The notes beneath the pieces are model-generated. The model was not told the origin of the DNA, searched no databases, and was given only the letters and a program-made list of their open reading frames with translations. Below, piece by piece: positions 25,547 to 36,981 of a DNA stretch of 64,000 nucleotides. Each line of letters begins with the position of its first letter. The stretch's first letter is position 1. The position numbers and the translations under genes are program-made. The stretch is from Sphingomonas faeni (GTDB taxonomy: Bacteria; Pseudomonadota; Alphaproteobacteria; Sphingomonadales; Sphingomonadaceae): the NCBI RefSeq assembly GCF_030817315.1, contig NZ_JAUSZF010000001.1:2402501-2466500 (forward strand), in the 5' to 3' direction.

Positions 25547-28500
25547 TCACGCCTTCCCGAAGCCACCCCCGCCGGGCGTCTCGATCACGAACACGTCGCC
25601 CGCGTGCATGTCGATCTTGGCGGTAGAGCCAAGCCGTTCGACACTGCCATCCGCACGCTCGACGGCCGCCGATCCCAGCCCGCCCGCCTCGCCGCCGGCC
25701 ATACCGAAAGGGGGCACGCGCCGCCGGTTGGCAAGAATGCAGGCGGTCATGTCGTCGAGGAACCGCACACGCCGCGTCCCCCCGTCGCCGCCGTGGTGCA
25801 CGCCTACCCCGCCCGAGCCGCGACGGATCGAGAATTCCTCCAGCAGCACCGGGAAGCGCGTTTCGAAGATTTCCGGGTCGGTCAGCCGGCTGTTGGTCAT
25901 GTGCGTCTGGATTACCGACGCGCCGTCGAAGCCGGGGCCAGCACCCGCACCCCCGGCGATCGTCTCGTAATATTGGTGCGTTTCGTTGCCGAAGGTGAAG
26001 TTGTTCATCGTCCCCTGGCTCGCCGCCATCGCGCCGAGCGCGCCGAACAGCGCGTCGGTGACGACCTGACTGGTCTCGACGTTGCCGGCGACGACTGCGG
26101 CCGGATAGCGCGGGTTCAACATCGAGCCTTCGGGCACGCGGATCGTCACGCCGCGCAGGCAACCGTCGTTGAGCGGTACTGGCTCGTCGATCAGCGCGCG
26201 CACGACATACAGCACCGCGGCGCGAACGATCGAGACGGGGGCGTTGAAGTTGGTCGGGCGCTGCTCGCTGGTACCGGCGAAGTCGACGACCATCGTCGCG
26301 GCCTCGCGGTCCACCCGAACCGCCACGCGGACGACCGCGCCGTCGTCCATCTCATACGCGAACGCGCCGTCGTCGAGTGTCGCGATCAGGCGGCGGACCG
26401 CGGCGTCGGCATTGGCCTGGACATGCTCCATATACGCCGCAACGACGTCCGTGCCGTATTCGTCCGCCAGCCGTGCGAGCCCGGTCGCGCCGCGGGTGCA
26501 GGCCGCCAACTGCGCGGCGAGATCGGCGATGTTCTGGTCGATGTTGCGCGCGGGATAGAGCCCGCTCGCGAACACCGCGCGCAGTTCGGCGTCGAGGAAC
26601 CGCCCTTCGTCAACCACCAGCACGTCGTCGAGCAGCACGCCCTCTTCCTCGACCGAGCGGCTTTCGGGCGGCATCGATCCGGGGGTGATTCCGCCGACGT
26701 CGGCGTGATGGCCACGCGCTGCGACGAAGAACGCCGGCGCGTCGTCGTCTCCTGCAAAGACCGGCATGATGACGGTGATGTCGGGCAGATGCGTACCGCC
26801 GCGATAGGGGGCGTTGAGCGCGTAGGCGTCGCCGCGGCGGATCCCGCGGCCGTCTGCGCCGCCGCCGCGTGCGTCGATGATCGTGCGGATGCTCTCGCCC
26901 ATCGAGCCCAGATGGACCGGGATGTGCGGCGCATTGGCGACGAGGTTGCCGTGTGCGTCGAACAGCGCGCAGCTGAAGTCGAGCCGTTCACGGATGTTGA
27001 CCGAGGCAGCGGAGCGCTGGAGCGCCGCCCCCATCTCCTCGGCGATGCTCATGAACAGCCCGGCGAAAATCGCCAGCCGGACCGGATCGGACTCGGTGCC
27101 GATGCTGGCGCCGACACGAGGTGCGATGCGGTCGAGAATCAGGTTGCCGATCGGATCGACGCGCGCGCGCCAGCCGGGCTCGACGATGGTAGTCGAGACG
27201 CTGTCGAGGATCAGCGCGGGGCCGTCGACGCCGTGTCCTGCCGGGAGGCCTTCGCGCGCGAGTACCGGCGTGTCGTGCCATGCGCCGGCCATGTAGACTT
27301 GGGCGACCGCCAGCGGTGAGGCTGGCTCGTCGGGGAAGGCGACTAGTGCCGCGTCAATCGGCGGGCTTTCGGCGATCGCCTCGGCGACGATCCGGTCGGC
27401 GATCAGCGGTGCTTCGCTGGCAAAGCCGAACTGCGCGATGTGCGCGGCGTCGAACGCGGCGATCATCGCTGGCAGTTCGTCGAGATCGAGTTCGATGGTG
27501 TGGTCGGTCTGGCCTCGACGGAGATGCACGCGGCGTTCGATCCGAACGCCGTCCGCCGTGACGCCCTGCGCTACCAATGCTTCGCGCGCGGCCTCCGCCA
27601 GCCCGTCCATCGCTTTGACGATCTCAGCGTAATTCGCGAACGCCGCACCAGAGGTCGCCTCGCGCAGAACCCGTCGATCGGCGAGCCCCATGCCGTAGGC
27701 GGACAGCACGCCGGCCAGCGGGTGGATCATCACGCGGTCCATCGCCAGCGCGTCGGCGACGAGGCACGCATGCTGTCCTCCGGCTCCACCGAAGCAGGCG
27801 AGCGTGTAGCGCGTCACGTCATGCCCGCGCGCGACCGAAATCGTGCGGATCGCGTTCGCCATGTTCGCCACCGCGACCGCGACGAACCCTTCGGCCGCAA
27901 CCTGTGGATCGAGCGGCAACGCCGCGAACCGCGCCGCCACCGCCTCCGCATCGAGCGGCGCATCGCCGGTCGGTCCGAAGAGTGCCGGAAAGAACTCCGG
28001 GCGCACCTTGCCGAGCATCACGTTGCAGTCGGTGACGGTCAGCGGCCCGCCACGCCGGTAGCACGCAGGCCCAGGTACAGCGCCTGCGCTCTCCGGACCG
28101 ACGATAAGCCGCTCGCCATCGAACCGACAGATCGAGCCGCCGCCCGCCGCGACGGTGTGGATTCGCAGCATCGGCGCGCGGATGCGGGCGCCGGCGATCA
28201 GCGTCTCGGTGTCGCGCTCGTACGTCCCGGCGTAGTGCGACACGTCGGTCGATGTACCGCCCATGTCGAAGCCGATGACGTGCTCGAACCCGGCCTCGCG
28301 CGCGGTCGCGGCCATCCCGACGATCCCGCCTGCCGGTCCCGACAGGATCGCGTCCTTGCCGCGAAAGCCTGCGCCGTCGACCAGCCCGCCGGACGACTGC
28401 ATGAACAGCGCGCCCTGCCCCAGCGCGTCGCTTAACCCCGCGACATAGCGATCGACGACCGGCGACAAATACGCATCTACGACCGTGGTATCGCCGCGGC

Positions 28501-29086
28501 CGATCAGCTTGATCAACGGCGCGACGCGGTGGCTGACCGAGATTTGCGTGAAGCCGATCTCGGCCGCGATTGCCGCCAGTGCTTTCTCGTGCGCGGTGAA
28601 GCGATAGCCGTGCATCAAGACGATCGCGACCGCGCGTAGCCCACTATCGAACGCCGCTTTCAAACCTGCACGCCCCGCATCGACGTCGAGCGGGCGTAGC
28701 ACATCGCCTTCCGCGCCAACCCGCTCGTCGATCTCCACGACATGCGCGAACAGTGGCGGCGGGCGGTTCACGTCGCGCGCGAAAATATTGGACCGCTCCT
28801 GGTGCCCGATCAGCAGCGCATCGCCGAACCCGCGCGTGATCACGAGGCACGTCGGCTCGCCCTTGCGCTCGAGCAGCGCATTGGTCGCGACGGTCGTGCC
28901 GATCCGCAGTTCGAGCGGGACATCGGCGCCGTCGGTCAGCCGCCGGATCGCCTCGACCGCCGCGTCACCGTAGCGCTCGGGATCTTCCGACAGCAGCTTG
29001 GCGGTGACGATCCGCCCGTCCGGTTGCCGCGCGACGACGTCGGTGAACGTGCCGCCGCGGTCGATCCAGAACTGCCATGCGGTCAT
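25547..29086 (-). CDS. 5-oxoprolinase (ATP-hydrolysing), fused HyuA-HyuB
   Basis: 1179 residues: an N-terminal HyuA-like half (1-~640; [17 protein letters not shown] near the start, [17 protein letters not shown] near 275) and a C-terminal HyuB-like half (~660-1179; [14 protein letters not shown] [21 protein letters not shown], final [11 protein letters not shown]). The single-chain layout matches 5-oxoprolinases that open 5-oxo-L-proline to glutamate with ATP, rather than split hydantoinases, although acetone or hydantoin substrates cannot be excluded. It is last in an operon with sdaA, an M3 oligopeptidase and a cysteine synthase-like enzyme, seven bases after the latter. Confidence 0.88.
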   Translation of the reverse strand: MTAWQFWIDRGGTFTDVVARQPDGRIVTAKLLSEDPERYGDAAVEAIRRLTDGADVPLELRIGTTVATNALLERKGEPTCLVITRGFGDALLIGHQERSNIFARDVNRPPPLFAHVVEIDERVGAEGDVLRPLDVDAGRAGLKAAFDSGLRAVAIVLMHGYRFTAHEKALAAIAAEIGFTQISVSHRVAPLIKLIGRGDTTVVDAYLSPVVDRYVAGLSDALGQGALFMQSSGGLVDGAGFRGKDAILSGPAGGIVGMAATAREAGFEHVIGFDMGGTSTDVSHYAGTYERDTETLIAGARIRAPMLRIHTVAAGGGSICRFDGERLIVGPESAGAVPGPACYRRGGPLTVTDCNVMLGKVRPEFFPALFGPTGDAPLDAEAVAARFAALPLDPQVAAEGFVAVAVANMANAIRTISVARGHDVTRYTLACFGGAGGQHACLVADALAMDRVMIHPLAGVLSAYGMGLADRRVLREATSGAAFANYAEIVKAMDGLAEAAREALVAQGVTADGVRIERRVHLRRGQTDHTIELDLDELPAMIAAFDAAHIAQFGFASEAPLIADRIVAEAIAESPPIDAALVAFPDEPASPLAVAQVYMAGAWHDTPVLAREGLPAGHGVDGPALILDSVSTTIVEPGWRARVDPIGNLILDRIAPRVGASIGTESDPVRLAIFAGLFMSIAEEMGAALQRSAASVNIRERLDFSCALFDAHGNLVANAPHIPVHLGSMGESIRTIIDARGGGADGRGIRRGDAYALNAPYRGGTHLPDITVIMPVFAGDDDAPAFFVAARGHHADVGGITPGSMPPESRSVEEEGVLLDDVLVVDEGRFLDAELRAVFASGLYPARNIDQNIADLAAQLAACTRGATGLARLADEYGTDVVAAYMEHVQANADAAVRRLIATLDDGAFAYEMDDGAVVRVAVRVDREAATMVVDFAGTSEQRPTNFNAPVSIVRAAVLYVVRALIDEPVPLNDGCLRGVTIRVPEGSMLNPRYPAAVVAGNVETSQVVTDALFGALGAMAASQGTMNNFTFGNETHQYYETIAGGAGAGPGFDGASVIQTHMTNSRLTDPEIFETRFPVLLEEFSIRRGSGGVGVHHGGDGGTRRVRFLDDMTACILANRRRVPPFGMAGGEAGGLGSAAVERADGSVERLGSTAKIDMHAGDVFVIETPGGGGFGKA

Positions 29087-29093
29087 CGGTCAA

Positions 29094-30170
29094 TCAGCCC
29101 AGAAAAGCGGTCATCCGTGCGGCGGCATCGGTCCACGCCACCTGGCGGTCGTCGAGCCATGCATCGTCGTAATAGGTGCACCCATAGCGGTCGCCGCCAT
29201 CGCACAACAGCGTGACGATGCTCCCCGTCTCGCCCGTCGCCGCCATCTCCTCGACGATCTGCGCACAGGCCCAGAGGTTGGTCCCGGTCGAGCCACCGAC
29301 GCGCCGCCCCAGCCGGTCGGACAGCGCGCGCATTGCACCGATGCTGTCCGCATCCTCGACCGCGATCATCCGGTCGATCACGCTCGGCACGAAGCTCGGC
29401 TCGACGCGCGGCCGCCCGATCCCCTCGATCCGTGACGCGCACCCCTCTGGCAACGCGACCACAGAGCGATCCGCGAAATGCCGGTGGAACACCGAATGCA
29501 CCGGGTCCGCGACGCACAATCTGGTGTCGTGCCGGCAATAGCGGATGAAGCGCCCGATCGTCGCCGACGTCCCCCCGGTACCGGCGCCGCACACGATCCA
29601 GGACGGGCACGGATGCTCCTCCTCGCCCATCTGTGCGAAGATGCTCTCGGCGATGTTGTTGTTGCCGCGCCAGTCGGTCGCGCGCTCGGCATAGGTGAAC
29701 TGGTCGAGATAATGCCCGCCGGTCTCCGCGGCGAGACGGTGCGAGACCGCGTAGACGGTGCGCGGATCGTCGACCATGTGGATCTCGCCGCCGTGAAAGC
29801 GGATCGCGTCGAGCTTCGGCTTGGCGGTCGTCGCCGGCACTACGGCGATGAAGCGCAGCCCCAGCATCCTGGCGAAATACGCCTCCGACACCGCGGTCGA
29901 TCCAGACGAGGATTCGATCACCGTCGTCTCCGGCCCGATCCATTCGTTGCACAGCGCATACAGGAACAACGAGCGCGCGAGCCGGTGCTTGAGGCTGCCG
30001 GTCGGGTGCGAACTCTCGTCCTTCAGGTACAGCACGATGCCGGGATACCGCGGCAAATCGACACGGATCAGATGCGTGTCGGCGGACCGGTTATAGTCCG
30101 CCTCGATCCGCCGCACCGCCTCCGACAACCAGCGCCGGTCGACGCGCTTCCCCGTCACTGCAGGCGTCAT
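29094..30170 (-). CDS. PLP-dependent cysteine synthase/desulfhydrase-like enzyme
   Basis: 358 residues of the fold-type II PLP family. PLP Lys at residue 61 in [11 protein letters not shown]; phosphate-binding glycines in [14 protein letters not shown] (~190); [20 protein letters not shown]. The sequence differs from housekeeping CysK (SVKDR becomes SLKHR) and resembles the group containing the mycobacterial cysteine desulfhydrase Cds1. Degradation of cysteine to pyruvate, sulfide and ammonia would fit the neighbours, but synthesis cannot be excluded. ATG 30170 overlaps the stop of the oligopeptidase gene (ATGA). Confidence 0.83.
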   Translation of the reverse strand: MTPAVTGKRVDRRWLSEAVRRIEADYNRSADTHLIRVDLPRYPGIVLYLKDESSHPTGSLKHRLARSLFLYALCNEWIGPETTVIESSSGSTAVSEAYFARMLGLRFIAVVPATTAKPKLDAIRFHGGEIHMVDDPRTVYAVSHRLAAETGGHYLDQFTYAERATDWRGNNNIAESIFAQMGEEEHPCPSWIVCGAGTGGTSATIGRFIRYCRHDTRLCVADPVHSVFHRHFADRSVVALPEGCASRIEGIGRPRVEPSFVPSVIDRMIAVEDADSIGAMRALSDRLGRRVGGSTGTNLWACAQIVEEMAATGETGSIVTLLCDGGDRYGCTYYDDAWLDDRQVAWTDAAARMTAFLG

Positions 30171-32200
30171 TGCAGCCCGTGACGGACCAGCATCGCGGTT
30201 GGCTCGGGATCACGCCCACGAAACGCGCGGAAGCTCTCCGCGGCGGGCCGCGTCGCACCCCGCGCGAGAACTTCCTCGCGGAACCGGTCGCCGGTCTTAC
30301 GATCGACGAGGCCCGCTTCCGCAAACGCTTCGAAGCCATCCGCCGCCAGCAGTTCGGCGTGCAGATAGCTGTAATAGCCCGACGCATAGCCCCCAGCGAA
30401 AATGTGGCTGAACGCGTGCGGGAAGCGGTGCCATGCGGGCGGGCGGATCACCGCCACCTCGTCGCGCACCGCCTCGATCACCTCGATCGGATCGCTGCCC
30501 ATCGTGCCGAGATGCAGCAGCAGGTCGAACAGCGCGAACTCGACCTGGCGCAGAATGAACATCCCCGCCTGGAAATGCCGCGCCTTCACCATCCGCTCGA
30601 ACAGGTCGGCGGGCAGCGTCTCGCCGGTCTTGTAGTGGCCGGACATGCCGGTCAGCACGCCCTGATCCCAGGCGAAATCCTCCATCAGCTGACTCGGCAG
30701 CTCGATCGCATCCCATTCGAAGCCATTGGTCCCTGCGATGCTCGGCCGGTTCACCTTGGTGAAGAGCAGATGGATGCAATGCCCGGTCTCGTGCAGCAGC
30801 GTCGTCACGTCGTTATGGCTCAGCAGCGACGGCGTCTCGCCCCCATCCGGCGCGAAGTTGCAGACCAGGTACGCGACCGGCACCGTCACGGTATTGCCGT
30901 CGTGCAGCCGAGGCCGCGCCTGCGCCATCCACGCGCCGCCCCGCTTGCCGGTGCGCGCATGAAGGTCGAGATACAGCCCCGCGAACACCGTCCCGCTCTC
31001 GTCCACCACGTCGAAGAACCGCGCGTCCTCGTGATACAGCGACACGTCGTCGCGCTCGACCAGCTTGATCCCGAACAGCCGCTGCATCAGCGTCTGCCAG
31101 CCCTCCATCACGCGCTCGACGGGGAAATACGCCTTCACCACCTGCGCATCGACCGCGTAGCGATCCTGCCGCAAACGGTTCGAGACGAAGCCCGCATCCC
31201 AGGGCTCGAAATCGGCGATCCCGAGTTGCTCGGCCGCAAACGTCTTCAGCTCGGCGAGGTCACGCTCCGCCGCCGGCTTTGCACGCCGCGCCAGATCGCG
31301 CAGAAACGCAATCACCTCGGCGCCATTGGGGGCCATCTTGGTCTCCAGCGACCACGCGACCGGGTCGGTGAACCCGAGCAACTTCGCGCCCTCGTGCCGC
31401 AGTTCGAGGATACGCGCGATCCGGGCGCTGTTGTCGAACTCGCCTGCATTCGGCCCCTGGTCCGACGCCCGCGTCGCGAACGCGCGGTAGATGCGTGCGC
31501 GCAACTCGCGGTTCTCGGCGAAGGTCAGCACCGCGTTCACACTCGGCTGTTGCAAAGTAACGAGCCAACCTTCCAGCCCCTTAGCCTTGGCGGCATCCGC
31601 GAACATCGCCTTGTCCGCGTCCGAAATCCCCGCAAGATCGGCCTCGTCCGTCACCAGTTCGGACCATGCATCGGTCGCATCGAGCACCGCGCTGCCGAAC
31701 TCGTTCGACAAGCCCGACAGCTCGACCGAAATCTCGCTGAACCGGTCACGTGCCTCGGGCTCAAGCGCGACACCCGAGAGCGTGAAGTCACGGATCGCCT
31801 GCTCGACCGCGACCCGGTCCTCGACGGCCAAGTCGGCAAACTCAGGCGACACGCTCAACGCCACGAACACCTCGTACAAATCGCGGTTCTGCCCCACCTT
31901 CATGTCGTTCTCGACGAGCCGCTTCTGCCCCTCCGAATACGCCGCGCGCAGCTCGGGCGTGTCCGCGACGCCGTGCAGGTGCGACACCGCCGACCATATC
32001 GCGCCGATCTCGGTATTCGCGCGCTCGTATGGCAGCCACGCGCTCGCGAAATCGGTCGGCCGCGCGGTCGTGAGCGCCTCGACCATCGCCTCATGCCGCG
32101 CGATCGCCTCGTCGAGTGCCGGCGCGATCTGGTCGGGCGAGAGCTCCGCGAAACGGGGCAGCGAAAGCGTATCGAGCAGCGGGTTCGTCGGGGCAGCCAT
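30167..32200 (-). CDS. M3 family oligopeptidase
   Basis: 677 residues, normal for the oligopeptidase A / dipeptidyl carboxypeptidase (PrlC/Dcp) branch of thimet-like zinc peptidases. Zinc site HETGH at about 470-474 in [10 protein letters not shown], with the third ligand Glu in the following helix ([20 protein letters not shown]). No signal peptide, so cytosolic; it cleaves short peptides. ATG 32200 ([17 protein letters not shown]) is preceded by AAGGATC; the open frame to 32281 enters the sdaA gene. Ten bases downstream of sdaA, overlapping the next gene by four. Confidence 0.92.
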   Translation of the reverse strand: MAAPTNPLLDTLSLPRFAELSPDQIAPALDEAIARHEAMVEALTTARPTDFASAWLPYERANTEIGAIWSAVSHLHGVADTPELRAAYSEGQKRLVENDMKVGQNRDLYEVFVALSVSPEFADLAVEDRVAVEQAIRDFTLSGVALEPEARDRFSEISVELSGLSNEFGSAVLDATDAWSELVTDEADLAGISDADKAMFADAAKAKGLEGWLVTLQQPSVNAVLTFAENRELRARIYRAFATRASDQGPNAGEFDNSARIARILELRHEGAKLLGFTDPVAWSLETKMAPNGAEVIAFLRDLARRAKPAAERDLAELKTFAAEQLGIADFEPWDAGFVSNRLRQDRYAVDAQVVKAYFPVERVMEGWQTLMQRLFGIKLVERDDVSLYHEDARFFDVVDESGTVFAGLYLDLHARTGKRGGAWMAQARPRLHDGNTVTVPVAYLVCNFAPDGGETPSLLSHNDVTTLLHETGHCIHLLFTKVNRPSIAGTNGFEWDAIELPSQLMEDFAWDQGVLTGMSGHYKTGETLPADLFERMVKARHFQAGMFILRQVEFALFDLLLHLGTMGSDPIEVIEAVRDEVAVIRPPAWHRFPHAFSHIFAGGYASGYYSYLHAELLAADGFEAFAEAGLVDRKTGDRFREEVLARGATRPAAESFRAFRGRDPEPTAMLVRHGLQ

Positions 32201-32210
32201 CAAAGATCCT

Positions 32211-33617
32211 TCAGCATTCGACGACGTTGACGGCCAGGCCACCAAGCGACGTCTCCTTATATTGCGAGCGCATGTCCTCACCGGTCTGGCGCATCGTCTC
32301 GATCACCGCATCGAGGCTGACGATATGGCGACCGTCCCCCCGCAGCGCCAGATACGCCGCGTTGATCGCCTTGATCGCACCCATCGTGTTGCGCTCGATG
32401 CACGGGATCTGGACCAGCCCGCCGATCGGATCGCAGGTCAGGCCGAGATTATGCTCCATGCCGATCTCCGCCGCATTCTCGATCTGCGCGTTGGTCCCGC
32501 CGAGCGCCGCGACCAGCGCGCCAGCGGCCATAGAACACGCGACGCCGACCTCGCCCTGGCAGCCCATCTCCGCCGCCGAGATCGACGCGCGCTTCTTGTA
32601 GAGAAACCCGATCGCCGCCGCGGTCAGTAGAAAGTCGTGCGCGCCCTTCGGCGTCGGCTCCTTGGTGAACGTCTCGTAGAACCGCAGCACCGCCGGCAGC
32701 ACACCCGCCGCGCCATTGGTCGGCGCGGTCACGACGCGGCCACCCGCCGCATTCTCCTCGTTCACCGCCAGCGCATACAGGCTGACCCACTCGAACACCG
32801 CGGACGGATCAGCCGCAGTATCCCGCGCCTCCAGCCCCTCGAACAGCGCCTTCGCCCGACGCGGCACCTTCAGCCCGCCGGGCAAGATGCCGCCCTGCCG
32901 ACAACCGCGATCGATCGACGCGAACATGGCGCCCTGCACCGCATCGAGGAACGCATCGGTCTCACTCTCCGGCCGCCACGCAATCTCGTTCTCGCGAACG
33001 ATGTCGGCAATCGTCATCCCCGTAGCATCACCGGTCGCGAGCAGTTCCGCTCCCGACGAGAACGGCCGCGGCAACAGGATGTTCGCCTTCACCGGGCCCG
33101 ACCCAGCCTCGACGATCGCGCCGCCACCGATCGAGAAATAGGTCCGCTCGACGCTGCGCCCGTCGCCGAACGACGCGGTGAACGTCACCGCATTGGGATG
33201 CCCCGGCAAAAACGTCTGCGCATGGAACAGCAGATGCTGGCTCTCCTCGAACCCGATCTCCACCCGCTCCGCCAGCATCAGCCGCCCGCTAGACCGGATC
33301 GCCGCCAGCCGCACCGGGATCAGGTCGGGATCGATCGTCTCGGGCTGCGCGCCACTCAAGCCGAGCATCACCGCGCTGTCGGTAGCATGCCCCCGCCCGG
33401 TCAGCGCCAGCGAGCCGTACAGGTCGACGCGCACAGCCACCGGCTTCTCGTCCGCGACCAGATCCGCGAACAACCACGCCGCGCGCATCGGCCCGACGGT
33501 ATGCGAACTCGACGGCCCGATCCCGATCGTGAACAGGTCGAGAATGCTGATCGCCTGGTGGCAATCGGGGCGAGCGCGAGTCTGCTCGTCCGGGCGATCG
33601 AAGGTCAGCGGGGTCAT
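32211..33617 (-). CDS. sdaA: L-serine ammonia-lyase (single chain)
   Basis: 468 residues. Iron-sulfur L-serine dehydratase converting serine to pyruvate and ammonia. N-terminal beta domain starts [21 protein letters not shown]; the alpha domain carries the cluster cysteines near residues 361 (GVACSM), 395 (LTCDPIGG) and 406 (IPCIERN). Length and layout match SdaA-type single-chain enzymes. First gene of the four-gene operon with the M3 peptidase, cysteine enzyme and 5-oxoprolinase, all aimed at amino acid or peptide breakdown. Confidence 0.95.
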   Translation of the reverse strand: MTPLTFDRPDEQTRARPDCHQAISILDLFTIGIGPSSSHTVGPMRAAWLFADLVADEKPVAVRVDLYGSLALTGRGHATDSAVMLGLSGAQPETIDPDLIPVRLAAIRSSGRLMLAERVEIGFEESQHLLFHAQTFLPGHPNAVTFTASFGDGRSVERTYFSIGGGAIVEAGSGPVKANILLPRPFSSGAELLATGDATGMTIADIVRENEIAWRPESETDAFLDAVQGAMFASIDRGCRQGGILPGGLKVPRRAKALFEGLEARDTAADPSAVFEWVSLYALAVNEENAAGGRVVTAPTNGAAGVLPAVLRFYETFTKEPTPKGAHDFLLTAAAIGFLYKKRASISAAEMGCQGEVGVACSMAAGALVAALGGTNAQIENAAEIGMEHNLGLTCDPIGGLVQIPCIERNTMGAIKAINAAYLALRGDGRHIVSLDAVIETMRQTGEDMRSQYKETSLGGLAVNVVEC

Positions 33618-33672
33618 GGCTCGCCGTTACGAGACTATACCCCGCGCCGTCCATCCGAAGCTGACTCCGCGC

Positions 33673-34560
33673 CTATTCCCCCGCCCATTCCTTCAGCAAC
33701 GTGTAGGCGATCGCATAGGGCGGCGGCGCGACGAACGGCCCGTCCTCCCCACGCAGCACCGCGCGCACCATCTCGCGCGGCACCCACATCGCATCCTCCA
33801 ACTCGTTCACGTCGAGCGTGATCGCATCGTCCTCGGCCTCCGCGACGCACGCCATCATCAGCGACGAGGGGAACGGCCAAGGCTGGCTCGCGACGTACCG
33901 TACCTTGCCGACCCGCACGCCCGATTCCTCGAGAATCTCACGCGCTACGGCTTCCTCCATCGACTCCGCGGGCTCCACGAAACCCGCGAGCGCCGAATAC
34001 CGCCCCGGCGGCCAGCCCTTGCCGCGCCCGAGCAGCGCGCGCCCGTCATGCTCGGCGATCATGATGACCACCGGATCGACCCGCGGGAAATGCTCGGTCG
34101 CGCAGTTCGGACATTTCCGCGCCCACCCGGCACGAAACACCGCGGTCGGCGACCCGCACTTCGCGCAGAACCCATGTCGGACGTGCCAGTCGATCACACT
34201 GCGCGCGCCGGCATAGGTCGCCGCCTCACCCGACGCGAGCGCAGCCAGCACCGCCATCAGTGCAGGCGACCGCATCGCCGGCGCGTTATCGACCCGCATA
34301 CCGTTCAGCAACGCCGCGAAATGCGGCCGTCCGCTCTCGTCCAGCCCGAGCAGGATTGGATCGGCATCGTCGGGCATGTCCGCCATCGACGTCCAGGCAA
34401 GACGACCGTCGTCGGTCGTGCTCGGCAGCAACCCGTCGAGCACCAGCAACCGCGCACGCCAGTCGCGCTGCGCCGCCGCCAACCCCTCGGGATCGTGACG
34501 CAGCGCATCTGACCGGTCTAGCGTCCCACCCGTGAAGCCGGGCGCGTCCATCACGCTCAT
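33673..34560 (-). CDS. nudC: NAD(+) diphosphatase (Nudix)
   Basis: 295 residues. Cleaves NAD(H) to NMN(H) and AMP, and in other bacteria removes NAD caps from RNA. Zinc ribbon CAKCGS ... CPNCA (~138-160) then a full Nudix box (GFVEPAESMEEAVAREILEE continuing SGV) preceding an SQPWPFPSSLM motif typical for NudC. ATG 34560 overlaps the stop of the serine hydrolase gene (ATGA), so the two are translationally coupled downstream of mutY. Confidence 0.94.
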   Translation of the reverse strand: MSVMDAPGFTGGTLDRSDALRHDPEGLAAAQRDWRARLLVLDGLLPSTTDDGRLAWTSMADMPDDADPILLGLDESGRPHFAALLNGMRVDNAPAMRSPALMAVLAALASGEAATYAGARSVIDWHVRHGFCAKCGSPTAVFRAGWARKCPNCATEHFPRVDPVVIMIAEHDGRALLGRGKGWPPGRYSALAGFVEPAESMEEAVAREILEESGVRVGKVRYVASQPWPFPSSLMMACVAEAEDDAITLDVNELEDAMWVPREMVRAVLRGEDGPFVAPPPYAIAYTLLKEWAGE

Positions 34561-35894
34561 CGGCGCAACCTCGCCGCATCCTGCATCAGCGCCGCGACCA
34601 CCTGCTGGCGGAGCGGTATCCGGTCCGCCGGGAAGTAATTGACCATCACGTTACCCCGCGAATGCTTCGACGGATCGACCCAGGCGATCGTCCCCGCAGC
34701 ACCACCCCAGGCGTAAGTCCCCTTGCCCGGCCCGTTCGGCGTATCCGCCAGTACGACGGAACCGCCCGCACCAAAGCCCATGTTGCTCCCCTGCGTCCCC
34801 CCGGTACCGCCGCCGACCCCGCCGAACACCACGCCCGTCGGCAGCAGGTTCGACGTCGCCAGCGCGATCGTCTCGGGCTTCATCACGCGCACGCCGTCGA
34901 GCGTGCCGCCGTCCTGGATCATGTGCAGGAACCGATCGTAATCCCGCGCTGACATCACCAGCCCCGCGCCGCCGTACGGAAAGCTGGGCTTCTGCAAGAA
35001 CACCGAGTTCGCCGCCGGATCGAGCGGCGTCTGCGTGTCGCCGATGAACGCATAGTTGGTCGCCAGCCGCCCGACTTCGCCCTGCGGCACCTGCCAGAAA
35101 CTCGACCGCATCTTGAGAGGATCGAACAGCCGCGTCTGCACGAACCGTTCGAAGCTCATGCCGCTCGCGACCTCGATCACGCGGCCCATCACGTCGAGCC
35201 CGATCGAATAGCTCCACTTGGTGCCGGGGTCCGCGATCAGCGGCAGCGCGACGCGGTTCGCGAACTCCTCGAGCGACGCAGGCCGGACGGGCCGCATCTT
35301 CTCTTCCATCGCCGCGCTGACCGACAGCGGCAGGATGCCGAGCCGCTCATACTCCTTGAGCAACGGCCCCTTGGTGACGATCGTGTAACCTAGCCCGGCG
35401 GTATGCGTCAGCAGGTTGCGGATCGTGATCGGCCGCGTCGCCGGCCGCGTGGCAAGCGACGTGTCGGGGCTGGTCGCGACCTTCATGTCCTTGAACGCCG
35501 GGATATATTTGCTGACCGGATCGTCGAGGTTGAGCTTGCCGTCCTCGATCAGCATCATCGCCGCCATGCCGGTAATCGGCTTGCTCATGGAGTAGACGCG
35601 CCACAGCGAGTCAGGGCCGGCAGCCGGAGCATTCGGATCGTCGCTGATCTTGCCCGCCGAAGGGAACAGCGTCGGACCGTCGCCGACACCGAACGCCCCG
35701 ACGATCCCCGGCATCTTGTCCTGCGCGACATAGCCGTCGAACAGCGCGGTCGTCGCAGGCAGCAGCGCCTTGACCGGAATCGTCATCCGCGGCGCAGGCC
35801 GAGCCTGCGGGGAAGGCTGAGCCTGCTGGGCATAGCCCGTAGCCGCGGCCAGCGCGGCGAGGCCGCCCGTCGAAATCCAGTGCACCAGTTTCAT
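34557..35894 (-). CDS. Beta-lactamase-family serine hydrolase
   Basis: 445 residues with a signal peptide (~1-22, ending GYAQQ). Class C beta-lactamase / D-alanyl-D-alanine carboxypeptidase fold: nucleophile Ser and Lys in VYSMSKPITGMA (SxxK), Tyr in WSYSIGLDVMG (YxI/N-like), and a WGGAAGT segment where the third KTG-type motif is expected. Likely a periplasmic esterase or peptidase; beta-lactam resistance is not implied. ATG 35894 follows CGGAGA and overlaps the mutY stop by four bases. Confidence 0.88.
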   Translation of the reverse strand: MKLVHWISTGGLAALAAATGYAQQAQPSPQARPAPRMTIPVKALLPATTALFDGYVAQDKMPGIVGAFGVGDGPTLFPSAGKISDDPNAPAAGPDSLWRVYSMSKPITGMAAMMLIEDGKLNLDDPVSKYIPAFKDMKVATSPDTSLATRPATRPITIRNLLTHTAGLGYTIVTKGPLLKEYERLGILPLSVSAAMEEKMRPVRPASLEEFANRVALPLIADPGTKWSYSIGLDVMGRVIEVASGMSFERFVQTRLFDPLKMRSSFWQVPQGEVGRLATNYAFIGDTQTPLDPAANSVFLQKPSFPYGGAGLVMSARDYDRFLHMIQDGGTLDGVRVMKPETIALATSNLLPTGVVFGGVGGGTGGTQGSNMGFGAGGSVVLADTPNGPGKGTYAWGGAAGTIAWVDPSKHSRGNVMVNYFPADRIPLRQQVVAALMQDAARLRR

Positions 35895-36955
35895 GCAGAT
35901 CTCCGTGTGGCCCAGTTCAGAATGGCTTTCCCGGCCTTGGCGAAAACGGTCGGCAGCCCGGCGGTATCCAGGTCGTCGATCGGCCACCATTCGCTTGCCG
36001 TTGGAACGCGCGGTTGATGCGCCTCGACCGTCGCCACCGCAAGCGTCAGTTGCAGATCGAAATGCGTAAATCCGTGCGCGACGGTCTCGTCCAGCATCCG
36101 CCACTCCGCCTGCGCCGGCGCATCCTCGAAACCGGGCGTTGCCTCGCCCCAGGCCCCGGTCGGAAACGCCCGCATCCCGCCCAGCAAACCGGAATCCGGC
36201 CGTCGCACCAGCAACACCTGACCGTCGCGCTCCAGCCAGAAGATCGTCCCGTACCGTTGAGGCTTGGCCGCCTTCTTGGCCTTCACCGGCAGCCGCTCCG
36301 GCGCGCCCTGAGCAAAGCCCTCGCAAAATTCACGGATAGGACACAGCAAACACTTCGGACTCCGCGTCGTGCAAATCCCCGACCCCAGATCCATCATCGC
36401 CTGCGCAAAATCCCCCGCGCGGAGGTCGGGCGTAATCGAATCCGCCGCCACCCGAATCGCAGGCCGCGCACCCGGCAAAGGCGTCTGAATCGCAAACACC
36501 CGAGCGACCACCCGCTCGACATTCGCATCGACCACCACCGCCCGTTCCCCGAACGCGATCGCCGCCACCGCCGCCGCGGTATACGCGCCCAGCCCCGGCA
36601 GTTCGCGCAGTTCGGCCTCGGTACCCGGAAACACGCCGCCATGCTCCGCCACCACGGCCTTCGCCGCCTTCACCAGATTGCGCGCCCGAGCATAATACCC
36701 AAGCCCCGCCCAAGCCGCCATCACATCGGCATCGTCCGCCGCCGCCAGACTCGCGAAATCCGGCCACCGCGCCGTCCACGCCAGGAACCGCGGCGTCACC
36801 GCAGCCACCGTAGTCTGCTGCAACATCACCTCTGACAGCCACACCCGGTACGGATCGACCGCCTCGCCCGGCTTCGCGCGCCACGGCAGGTCGCGACGAT
36901 GCGCGTCATACCATCCGAGCAGGGCCCCGGAGACCGAAGAGCGCTTGGCGTTCAC
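35891..36955 (-). CDS. mutY: A/G-specific adenine glycosylase
   Basis: Removes adenine mispaired with 8-oxoguanine. 354 residues: HhH-GPD domain with catalytic Glu in LSEVMLQQTTV (~41-51), HhH LPGLGAYTAAAV (~118-129) and catalytic Asp in VVDANVERV; iron-sulfur cluster cysteines C-x6-C-x2-C-x5-C in CTTRSPKCLLCPIREFC; C-terminal Nudix-like 8-oxoG recognition domain from ~225. First gene of the mutY / serine hydrolase / nudC operon. Its ATG is only 14 to 26 bases from the divergent dciA-like start. Confidence 0.96.
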   Translation of the reverse strand: MNAKRSSVSGALLGWYDAHRRDLPWRAKPGEAVDPYRVWLSEVMLQQTTVAAVTPRFLAWTARWPDFASLAAADDADVMAAWAGLGYYARARNLVKAAKAVVAEHGGVFPGTEAELRELPGLGAYTAAAVAAIAFGERAVVVDANVERVVARVFAIQTPLPGARPAIRVAADSITPDLRAGDFAQAMMDLGSGICTTRSPKCLLCPIREFCEGFAQGAPERLPVKAKKAAKPQRYGTIFWLERDGQVLLVRRPDSGLLGGMRAFPTGAWGEATPGFEDAPAQAEWRMLDETVAHGFTHFDLQLTLAVATVEAHQPRVPTASEWWPIDDLDTAGLPTVFAKAGKAILNWATRRSA

Positions 36956-36981
36956 GCGTCGCCTATGGCATGGGTTCGCGG

